Shown: piece by piece, positions 7,960 through 14,677 of the stretch | How positions within the stretch are numbered: position 1 is the first letter of the stretch | How the letters are laid out: every line of letters begins with the position of its first letter | DNA from: UBA6544 sp038131165 | GTDB taxonomy: Bacteria > Pseudomonadota > Alphaproteobacteria > UBA8366 | Assembly (NCBI GenBank): GCA_038131165.1 | Contig: JAYPOZ010000031.1 | Span: 1 to 40,710 of the forward strand | Reading direction: 5' to 3' | Length of the DNA stretch: 40,710 nt | Translations under genes and position numbers: made by a program | The notes under the pieces: generated by a model | The model's database searches: none | The model's input: only the letters and a program-made list of their open reading frames with translations | What the model was told of the DNA's origin: nothing

Positions 7960-7988
7960 TTGACAGTGCATAACCACACCCCTAAGAA
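7960..7988 (+). promoter_or_regulatory. Candidate sigma70-type promoter of etfBA
   Basis: A perfect TTGACA at 7960-7965 is followed, after 17 bases, by TAAGAA at 7983-7988. It lies 36 bases before the etfB start, in the only sizeable gap (127 bases) of this strand run. The -10 match is only moderate. Confidence 0.5.
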
Positions 7989-8023
7989 ATGCGTCCCATT
8001 CGAATCCAAAGGAAGCTCTGACG

Positions 8024-8773
8024 ATGAAGGTGCTCGTCCCCGTCAAGCGCGTGATCGACTACAACGTGAAGATTCGCGTGAAATCCGATCAAACCGGCGT
8101 AGAGACTGCTAACGTTAAAATGTCGATGAACCCGTTCGACGAAATTGCCGTCGAAGAGGCTATCCGCCTCCATGAAGCCGGCAACGCGTCGGAAGTGGTC
8201 GCGGTCTCGATCGGCCCGCAGCAGTGCCAGGAAACGATCCGCACCGCGCTCGCCATGGGTGCCGACCGGGGCATCCTGGTCCAGACCGACGACGAAGTGC
8301 AGCCCCTCGCGGTCGCCAAGCTTCTAAAGGCGATCGTCGACAAGGAAGCGCCGGAGCTGGTGATCCTCGGCAAACAGGCCATCGACGACGACAGCAACCA
8401 GACCGGTCAGATGCTGGCCGCTCTTTTGGGCTGGAGCCAGGCGACCTTCGCCTCAAAGATCGAGCTGAACGGCGGCGAAGCCAACGTGACGCGGGAGATC
8501 GACGGCGGCCTCGAGACGCTGAAAGTGAAGATGCCCTGCATCGTGACCACGGATTTGCGCCTCAACGAGCCGCGTTACGCGTCGCTCCCGAACATCATGA
8601 AGGCGAAGAAGAAGCCGATCGACCAAATGACCCCGGCCGATCTTGGTGTCGACATCGCGCCGCGCTTGACCACGCTGAAAGTCGTGGAACCCCCGAAACG
8701 CGAGGCCGGCGTGCGCGTCGAGGACATCGCGCAATTGGTCGATAAACTGAAGAACGAAGCGAAGGTGATTTGA
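8024..8773 (+). CDS. etfB: Electron transfer flavoprotein beta subunit
   Basis: A 249-residue ETF beta subunit, the AMP-binding half of the soluble ETF heterodimer that accepts electrons from acyl-CoA and other dehydrogenases and passes them to ETF-ubiquinone oxidoreductase. It begins MKVLVPVKRVIDYNVKIRV and carries the family's GKQAIDDDSNQTGQMLA segment near residues 114-130. Length is normal. An AGGAAG ribosome binding site precedes the ATG. etfA starts 2 bases after its stop, and a TTGACA promoter lies upstream. Confidence 0.98.
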   Translation: MKVLVPVKRVIDYNVKIRVKSDQTGVETANVKMSMNPFDEIAVEEAIRLHEAGNASEVVAVSIGPQQCQETIRTALAMGADRGILVQTDDEVQPLAVAKLLKAIVDKEAPELVILGKQAIDDDSNQTGQMLAALLGWSQATFASKIELNGGEANVTREIDGGLETLKVKMPCIVTTDLRLNEPRYASLPNIMKAKKKPIDQMTPADLGVDIAPRLTTLKVVEPPKREAGVRVEDIAQLVDKLKNEAKVI

Positions 8774-8775
8774 AG

Positions 8776-9711
8776 ATGAGCATTCTGGTCGTCGCCGAAC
8801 ACGATAATTCGGCCCTCAAGGCAGCTACCCTCAACACCATCGCAGCGGCCGCCGAGATCGGCGGAGACATCCATGTTCTGGTCGCCGGCGAGAATTGCGG
8901 CGCGGTCGGCGAAGAAGCCGCCAAGATCGCTGGTGTCGCCAAGGTCCTGGTTGCGGATTCCGCCGAGTATGCGCACGACATCGCCGAGAATGTCGCCCCC
9001 CTGATCGTCTCCCTTGCGGACGGCTACGAGCATCTGCTCGCGAGCGCGACCGCGGCAGGCAAGAACCTGATGCCTCGCGTCGCGGCGATGCTGGACGTGC
9101 AGCAGATTTCCGATATCAGCGCGGTTGTCTCGGCGGACACGTTCGAGCGCCCGACCTACGCCGGCAACGCCATCGCGACGGTTCAGTCGAGCGATTCCAA
9201 GAAAGTCATCACCGTGCGCAGCACCGGTTTCGATCCGGTGGCGGCGGAAGGCGGCTCCGCCAGCGTCGAGAGCATCGGCGCCGGAGGCGACAGCGGTCTG
9301 ACCAGTTATGTCGGCTCGGAGATCAGCAAGTCCGAACGTCCGGAGCTGACATCCGCCCGGGTCATCATTTCCGGCGGACGCGGCATGCAGTCGGGCGATA
9401 ATTTCCCCATGCTGGAAAAAGTCGCTGATTTGCTGGGTGCCGCCGTCGGCGCGTCCCGCGCGGCGGTCGACGCGGGCTTCGTGCCGAACGACTATCAGGT
9501 CGGCCAAACCGGCAAGATCGTGGCTCCGGAGCTCTATATCGCGGTCGGCATCTCCGGCGCCATCCAGCATTTGGCCGGAATGAAGGACAGCAAGGTGATC
9601 GTCGCCATCAACAAGGATGAAGAAGCACCGATCTTCCAGGTCGCGGATTACGGATTGGTCGCCGATCTCTTCCAGGCCGTGCCGGAGCTCGAAGAAGCCC
9701 TGAAAGCGTGA
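8776..9711 (+). CDS. etfA: Electron transfer flavoprotein alpha subunit
   Basis: A 311-residue FAD-binding ETF alpha subunit, partner of the preceding etfB product. The C-terminal FAD domain shows SGGRGMQSG (199-207), QVGQTGK (241-247) and GISGAIQHLAGM (258-269). I chose ATG 8776, two bases past the etfB stop, with AAGGTGA upstream inside the end of etfB; a TTG at 8770 would overlap etfB without benefit. The 3-hydroxybutyryl-CoA dehydrogenase follows after 37 bases and may share the transcript. Confidence 0.98.
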   Translation: MSILVVAEHDNSALKAATLNTIAAAAEIGGDIHVLVAGENCGAVGEEAAKIAGVAKVLVADSAEYAHDIAENVAPLIVSLADGYEHLLASATAAGKNLMPRVAAMLDVQQISDISAVVSADTFERPTYAGNAIATVQSSDSKKVITVRSTGFDPVAAEGGSASVESIGAGGDSGLTSYVGSEISKSERPELTSARVIISGGRGMQSGDNFPMLEKVADLLGAAVGASRAAVDAGFVPNDYQVGQTGKIVAPELYIAVGISGAIQHLAGMKDSKVIVAINKDEEAPIFQVADYGLVADLFQAVPELEEALKA

Positions 9712-9748
9712 CGCCAGCCGCTTCCGAAGCTCGGAAAGAGAGACGGCA

Positions 9749-10621
9749 ATGATCGAGAAAATCGGGGTTATCGGCGCCGGCCAGATGGGCAACGGAATCG
9801 CACACGTGGCGGCGGTTTCCGGCCACGACGTTGTGTTGCTCGATACCGATCAGGCTCAATTGGATGCCGCGGTCGAGACCATCACACAGAACCTTGCGCG
9901 TCAGGTTCGGCGCAAACTGCTGTCGGACGCCGACAGGATTTCGGCACTCGAGCGCATCGTCACAACGCTCGACTACGCGGCGTTCGGCGACTGCGATATC
10001 GTGATCGAGACCGCAACGGAAGAGGAATCGGTCAAACGCGAGATTTTCAAGACGCTGATCCCGCACTTGAAAGAGACCGCTCTGATCGCAAGCAACACCT
10101 CCTCCATTTCGATCACGCGGCTCGCGACGACGACGGACCGGCCCGAACGTTTCATCGGCATGCATTTTATGAACCCGGTGCCGATGATGGATCTGGTCGA
10201 ATTGATCCGTGGGCTGGCCACCAGCGAGGAAACCTTCGAGGCGGTCCGATCGCTCGCTCAGAAAATGGGCAAGACCGTCTCCATGGCCGAAGACTTCCCG
10301 GCGTTTATCGTCAACCGCATCCTGATGCCGATGATCAATGAGGCCGTCTACACGCTTTACGAGGGTGTCGGTAACGTGGCGGCCATCGACCGGGCGATGA
10401 AACTGGGCGCCAATCATCCGATGGGGCCGCTCGAGTTGGCCGATTTCATCGGTCTCGATACCTGCCTTTCGATCATGCAGGTGCTCTATGAAGGCCTCGC
10501 CGACAGCAAGTACCGTCCCTGTCCGCTCTTGGTGAAATACGTCGAAGCGGGCTGGCTCGGCCGAAAATCCGGACGCGGGTTCTACGACTATTCTGGCGAC
10601 GAGCCCGTGCCGACCCGCTAG
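9749..10621 (+). CDS. hbd: 3-Hydroxybutyryl-CoA dehydrogenase
   Basis: A 290-residue single-unit 3-hydroxyacyl-CoA dehydrogenase that interconverts acetoacetyl-CoA and 3-hydroxybutyryl-CoA with NAD(P)(H). The dinucleotide motif GAGQMGNG is at 9-16. The catalytic His is in GMHFMNPVP and the paired Glu in VELIRG, both in the N-terminal domain. The C-terminal dimerisation domain holds NHPMGPLELADFIGLD. Length matches Hbd/PaaH2. Its place behind etfBA fits short-chain beta-oxidation or butanoate metabolism. It converges with the copper chaperone gene, with 21 bases between stops. A second, longer dehydrogenase of the superfamily lies at 37.4 kb. Confidence 0.96.
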   Translation: MIEKIGVIGAGQMGNGIAHVAAVSGHDVVLLDTDQAQLDAAVETITQNLARQVRRKLLSDADRISALERIVTTLDYAAFGDCDIVIETATEEESVKREIFKTLIPHLKETALIASNTSSISITRLATTTDRPERFIGMHFMNPVPMMDLVELIRGLATSEETFEAVRSLAQKMGKTVSMAEDFPAFIVNRILMPMINEAVYTLYEGVGNVAAIDRAMKLGANHPMGPLELADFIGLDTCLSIMQVLYEGLADSKYRPCPLLVKYVEAGWLGRKSGRGFYDYSGDEPVPTR

Positions 10622-10642
10622 GCAAGATTACAAACCGCGCAC

Positions 10643-11167
10643 TCAACTGCCGTGTTTGTGGTCTTTCATTTTCTTCATATCGTGATCCCGCATAGGGCCA
10701 CCCTGCATGGACCCGCCATGCCCCATGGCGCCCGCCTTGCCGACTTGAACGTTCACCGTCACCTTGCCGGCCTTTTCGAAAACCAGGGTCACGGGAAAAC
10801 TCTGACCTTCCGCCAGCTTCGCGTGCAATCCCATCAACATGACGTGGTTGCCGCCCGGCGCGAGCAGCGCGGGCTCGCCCGGATGCACTTCGACAGCCTG
10901 GATGCGCCGCATGCGCATCACGCCGTCCGTCATGGTATGCGTATGCAGCTCGACCTTCTTGGCGATGGGCGATTCGGCGGTGATCAACCGGTCCATATCC
11001 TGTCCGTGATTGAAAATCGTCATATAGGCAACGCCGTTGCGCGCGGGCGTGGCTCGCGACCACGCGTCCTTAATCATGAGATCACCGTGCGTCGTCCCGT
11101 CGCTGGCGCCAACAGCACCCGCCAACAGCACGCAAAGTCCCGCGGCAAGTGAGAGAGTTCGAAACAC
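10643..11167 (-). CDS. Periplasmic copper chaperone PCu(A)C with His/Met-rich tail
   Basis: A 174-residue PCuAC-family protein that carries Cu(I) in the periplasm, known to help metallate the CuA centre of cytochrome oxidase. Residues 1-20 form a signal peptide. The copper motif H-X10-M-X21-H-X-M fits exactly at H75, M86, H108 and M110. Beyond the fold, residues 148-174 form a tail rich in Met, His, Gly and Asp (for example MRDHDMKKMKDHKHGS), a likely second copper site. The start is GTG 11167, with GGGAG seven bases upstream. tlpA lies 122 bases upstream on the same strand. A perfect dyad at 11215-11229 sits in that gap. Confidence 0.95.
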   Translation of the reverse strand: MFRTLSLAAGLCVLLAGAVGASDGTTHGDLMIKDAWSRATPARNGVAYMTIFNHGQDMDRLITAESPIAKKVELHTHTMTDGVMRMRRIQAVEVHPGEPALLAPGGNHVMLMGLHAKLAEGQSFPVTLVFEKAGKVTVNVQVGKAGAMGHGGSMQGGPMRDHDMKKMKDHKHGS

Positions 11168-11214
11168 ATCTAATCTCCCGTAAGGTTTGAGCCGTCTTCG
11201 ACCGTGGATTCAAT

Positions 11215-11234
11215 CCGTTATTCTAACGGTTTTT
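11215..11234 (+). promoter_or_regulatory. Perfect 6-bp dyad followed by a T-run, upstream of the copper chaperone
   Basis: CCGTTA-TTC-TAACGG (11215-11229) is followed by five T residues on the plus strand. Read that way it looks like a short intrinsic terminator, but no plus-strand gene ends nearby. Read from the minus strand it lies 48-62 bases before the GTG of the copper chaperone, where an operator would be expected. Its role is undecided. Confidence 0.4.
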
Positions 11235-11289
11235 CGGTCGCGCGCGCTGCGTCAAATGACCGCTCGAAGAATAGAGATTCAGTCCGCCA

Positions 11290-11853
11290 TTATTTCGTAT
11301 AATAGTCAATCAACGCTTCGACTTCCGGCGCGTCCCATTCGGCGATCCCTTCCAGCTTGCCGACGACCCGGCCCTCGCGGTCGATCAGAAAACTCGTCGG
11401 CAGGCCGCGGACCTTCAAGGCCCGCATCAGACCCATTTTCTGGTCGACGTATAATGCCAGATTCGCCGTGCCGAGCTTTTCCAAGAAAGGCTTCGCGACC
11501 TTTGCGCCGCCGCGATCCTCGTTCACCGCCACAACCAGAAAGTCGCCGCCGCCTCGTTTCGCCTGTAGCCTGTCGAGACTCGGCATCTCGCGAACGCAGG
11601 GCGCACACCATGTGGCCCAGAAATTCACCAAGATCACGCGGCCTTCGAAGTCCGCAAGCGTCACCGGCGCACCGGCCCCGTCCACCAAGGCGACCTCGGG
11701 CGCTGGCAGCGGGTCGTCGATAACGGTAAATTGCTCCATCCAGCCGCTGCGCGGCGGGCCCTTGTCGGCTTGGCTCGTTTGTAGGACAAGAACGGGCACA
11801 AGCACGACGACCGCGAGAAGCGCTAGAAACAGGTAACGACGTTTGAACAACAT
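11290..11853 (-). CDS. tlpA: TlpA-type membrane-anchored thiol-disulfide oxidoreductase
   Basis: A 187-residue periplasmic thioredoxin-fold protein anchored by an N-terminal helix (about 8-26). The active site WCAPC is at 82-86 and the cis-Pro loop LPTSF at 151-155. TlpA/ResA-type proteins keep thiols of cytochrome c or copper-site assembly proteins reduced. In Bradyrhizobium TlpA acts on the copper chaperone ScoI and the oxidase subunit CoxB, so the copper chaperone gene downstream suggests the same pathway here. GGGAGAG precedes the ATG at 11853. It diverges from argH with only 21 bases between start codons, so each promoter must lie within or beside the other gene. Confidence 0.93.
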   Translation of the reverse strand: MLFKRRYLFLALLAVVVLVPVLVLQTSQADKGPPRSGWMEQFTVIDDPLPAPEVALVDGAGAPVTLADFEGRVILVNFWATWCAPCVREMPSLDRLQAKRGGGDFLVVAVNEDRGGAKVAKPFLEKLGTANLALYVDQKMGLMRALKVRGLPTSFLIDREGRVVGKLEGIAEWDAPEVEALIDYYTK

Positions 11854-11874
11854 TAACTCTCCCGGCAAGCCGTT

Positions 11875-13257
11875 ATGAGCAGTAACACCATGTGGGGCGG
11901 CCGCTACGCCGCCGGACCGGCGGAAATCATGGAACGCATCAATGCCTCCATTGACTTCGACCGGCGTCTCTACGCCCAGGATATCGCCGGCTCGAAGGCG
12001 CATTGCCGCATGCTCGTCGACCGCGCCATCATCTCGGCCGACGATGGCAACGCCATCCTGACCGGCCTCGACGCGATCCTCAAGGACATCGAGGCGGGAA
12101 ACTTCGCATTCAAGACGGCGCTCGAAGACATTCACATGAATATCGAGGCCGCTCTCGCCGAGCGCATCGGCGAGCCGGCCGGCCGGCTGCACACCGCGCG
12201 GAGCCGTAACGATCAGATCGCGACGGATTTCCGGCTATGGGTCCGCGACACCATCGATATGGTGGACGAACAACTGCGCGATCTGCAACGCGCCTTGATC
12301 GAAAAGGCCGAACAGCATGCCGATACGGTCATGCCTGGCTTTACCCATTTGCAATCGGCTCAGCCGGTCACTTTCGGCCATCACTTGCTGGCGTACGTTG
12401 AAATGGCCGGACGCGACCGGGGACGTTTTGCCGACGCACGCCGCCGGGTCAACGAATCGCCGCTTGGCGCCGCCGCACTGGCGGGCACCGCCTTTCCCAT
12501 CGACAGGCACGCGACGGCGGAGGCGCTCGGATTCGACCGGCCCATGGCCAACTCCCTCGATGCCGTCTCGGCCCGCGATTTCACGATGGAATTTCTCGCC
12601 GCGGCATCGATCGCCGCGATCCATATTTCCCGCCTGGCCGAGGAAATTGTGCTCTGGGCGGCGCCGCAGTTCGGTTTTGTCCGTTTGTCGGATGCCTTTT
12701 CGACCGGATCCTCCATTATGCCGCAGAAGCGCAATCCCGATGCCGCCGAGCTTGCACGCGCAAAAACCGGACGCATTCTTGGGGCGTTCACGGCGCTCTC
12801 GGTCGTGATGAAGGGCCTGCCGCTCGCCTACGGCAAGGACATGCAGGAAGACAAGGAACCGACCTTCGACGCAGCCGACAGCCTGTCGCTGGCGATCGCC
12901 GCCATGGCAGGCATGATCGACGATCTGGAAGCGCGGCCGGAGGCCATGCGGGCGGCCCTGACGGATGGCTTTCCCACCGCAACGGACATTGCCGATTGGC
13001 TCGTGCGGGAATTGGGTCTGCCCTTTCGCGCCGCGCATCATGCAACGGGCCGCATTGTCTCGCTGGCGGAAGAGAAGGGCTGCCAGCTCGAGGAGTTGCC
13101 GCTCGAGATCATGCAAACGGTGGAGCCGGGCATCACGAAAGGTATATATTCCGTGCTGTCCGTCGACGCTTCGGCGCGCAGCCGCACGAGCTACGGCGGC
13201 ACGGCGCCGGAAGCGGTTCGGGCGGCAGCCAAGGATGCAAGGGAGCGTTTCCTGTGA
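11875..13257 (+). CDS. argH: Argininosuccinate lyase
   Basis: A 460-residue cytoplasmic enzyme of the fumarase/aspartase superfamily that splits argininosuccinate into arginine and fumarate, the last step of arginine synthesis. The family signature GSSIMPQKRNP occupies 278-288 and includes the catalytic serine loop; HTARSRNDQ, near residue 107, is another conserved block. Length is typical. The short N-terminus MSSNTMWGGRYA is normal. Its stop overlaps the next start in GTGA, which couples it to the lipoprotein gene and then lysA. Confidence 0.98.
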   Translation: MSSNTMWGGRYAAGPAEIMERINASIDFDRRLYAQDIAGSKAHCRMLVDRAIISADDGNAILTGLDAILKDIEAGNFAFKTALEDIHMNIEAALAERIGEPAGRLHTARSRNDQIATDFRLWVRDTIDMVDEQLRDLQRALIEKAEQHADTVMPGFTHLQSAQPVTFGHHLLAYVEMAGRDRGRFADARRRVNESPLGAAALAGTAFPIDRHATAEALGFDRPMANSLDAVSARDFTMEFLAAASIAAIHISRLAEEIVLWAAPQFGFVRLSDAFSTGSSIMPQKRNPDAAELARAKTGRILGAFTALSVVMKGLPLAYGKDMQEDKEPTFDAADSLSLAIAAMAGMIDDLEARPEAMRAALTDGFPTATDIADWLVRELGLPFRAAHHATGRIVSLAEEKGCQLEELPLEIMQTVEPGITKGIYSVLSVDASARSRTSYGGTAPEAVRAAAKDARERFL

Positions 13258-13385
13258 ACAAGGCGATTTTATGTGCGGTTATTGCGGTCTTGCTGGCCGG
13301 CCCCTTGGCGGCGTGCGGCAAGAAAGGCGACCCGAAAGCCCCCGGACAGTCGCCCTATCCCCGGACCTATCCCAAAGCACAATGA
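13254..13385 (+). CDS. lptM: LptM-like small outer-membrane lipoprotein
   Basis: A 43-residue lipoprotein of the LptM (YifL) type, which in E. coli binds and helps mature the LPS translocon LptDE. The signal peptide is residues 1-20 with lipobox LAAC and lipidated C21, followed by the hallmark CGKKGDPKAP. The rest is a short Pro-rich tail. It starts with GTG in a 4-base GTGA overlap with argH and ends in a 4-base ATGA overlap with lysA, so all three are translationally coupled. The argH-lipoprotein-lysA order is common in proteobacteria. Confidence 0.92.
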   Translation: MNKAILCAVIAVLLAGPLAACGKKGDPKAPGQSPYPRTYPKAQ

Positions 13386-14653
13386 GCCCATTTCAGTATC
13401 AGAACGGCCTTCTGCACGCGGAAGGCGTGTCGCTTGCCGCCATCGCGGAGAAGGTCGGCACGCCCTTTTACTGCTACTCTGAGGGCGCGATCACCGATCA
13501 GTACAACGCCTATGTCGCGGCATTCGCCAAACAGGACGTGTTGATCTGTTACGCCATGAAGGCGAACGACAATCTGGCCGTGATGCGCACCTTCGCCGAG
13601 CTCGGCGCCGGCGCCGACGTGGTTTCGGGCGGCGAGTTGCACCGTGCCTTGGCAGCCGGTATTCCGGCTGAGAAAATTATCTTCTCGGGCGTCGGCAAGA
13701 CCCGCGCCGAGCTCACGCAGGCGCTCGATGCCGGCATCCTGCAGATCAACGTCGAATCTTTTCCCGAGATGGCGGCCCTGAGCGAGATCGCGGCGGCGCG
13801 CGGCACGACGATCGAGATCGCGATCCGGATTAATCCGAACGTCGACGCAAAGACCCACGATAAAATCGCAACCGGGCGCAAACAGGACAAGTTCGGAATC
13901 GACATTGACGCCGCGGTCGAAGCCTACCGGCGAGCCGCCGCCCTGCCTGGCCTCGATCCGGCCTCGGTCGCCGTCCACATCGGCTCGCAGCTCACTACTC
14001 TCGAGCCGTTTCGTCAGGCCTTTGGCCGTGTTTCGGATTTGGTCGAGGAATTGCGGGCAGACGGTCACGATATCCGCCGCGTGGATTTGGGCGGCGGCCT
14101 CGGCATCGATTACGACGGCACGCCACCTCCTTCTCCCGCCGACTATGCGGCGGTCGTCAAGGAGACAGTCGGCCGGCTCGGCTGCCGCGTTCTGCTGGAG
14201 CCGGGGCGCAACATGGTCGGCAATGCGGGGGTTCTCGTATCGCGGGTCATTTACACGAAGGAGGGCGACACGCGCGATTTTGTGATCGTCGACGCCGCCA
14301 TGAACGATCTAATCCGGCCAGCTCTATACGACGCGTGGCACGGCATTCGTCCGGTAGCGGAGCCGGCCGACGGCGCCAACCTGCAGCGCGTAGACGTCGT
14401 CGGCCCGATCTGCGAGACCGGGGATACCTTTACCAGAGAGCGGGAATTGCCCCCCATGGCGTCGGGCGACTTGATCGTCTTCGATAGCGCGGGCGCCTAT
14501 GGCGCCGTCATGGCCTCGACCTATAATGCGCGCCCGCACGTCCCCGAAATTATGGTGCGCGGCGATCAATTTTCGATTGTTCGCGCGCGTCAAAGCATCG
14601 AAGATATGATGCGCGCCGAGTCCTTCGCCGATTGGCAAACCCCGGCAAGATGA
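13382..14653 (+). CDS. lysA: Diaminopimelate decarboxylase
   Basis: A 423-residue PLP enzyme of the alanine-racemase fold that decarboxylates meso-diaminopimelate to L-lysine. The PLP lysine is K60 in CYAMKAND. The glycine loop GGGLGIDY near residues 237-244 binds the phosphate, and the GPICETGD segment near 341 holds the catalytic cysteine contributed across the dimer. The ATG at 13382 overlaps the lptM stop; a much longer upstream frame inside argH is a shadow. The TIGR02302 gene follows after 24 bases. Confidence 0.97.
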   Translation: MSPFQYQNGLLHAEGVSLAAIAEKVGTPFYCYSEGAITDQYNAYVAAFAKQDVLICYAMKANDNLAVMRTFAELGAGADVVSGGELHRALAAGIPAEKIIFSGVGKTRAELTQALDAGILQINVESFPEMAALSEIAAARGTTIEIAIRINPNVDAKTHDKIATGRKQDKFGIDIDAAVEAYRRAAALPGLDPASVAVHIGSQLTTLEPFRQAFGRVSDLVEELRADGHDIRRVDLGGGLGIDYDGTPPPSPADYAAVVKETVGRLGCRVLLEPGRNMVGNAGVLVSRVIYTKEGDTRDFVIVDAAMNDLIRPALYDAWHGIRPVAEPADGANLQRVDVVGPICETGDTFTRERELPPMASGDLIVFDSAGAYGAVMASTYNARPHVPEIMVRGDQFSIVRARQSIEDMMRAESFADWQTPAR

Positions 14654-14677
14654 TCATGGCGTGCCGCAGGTGCGCTT

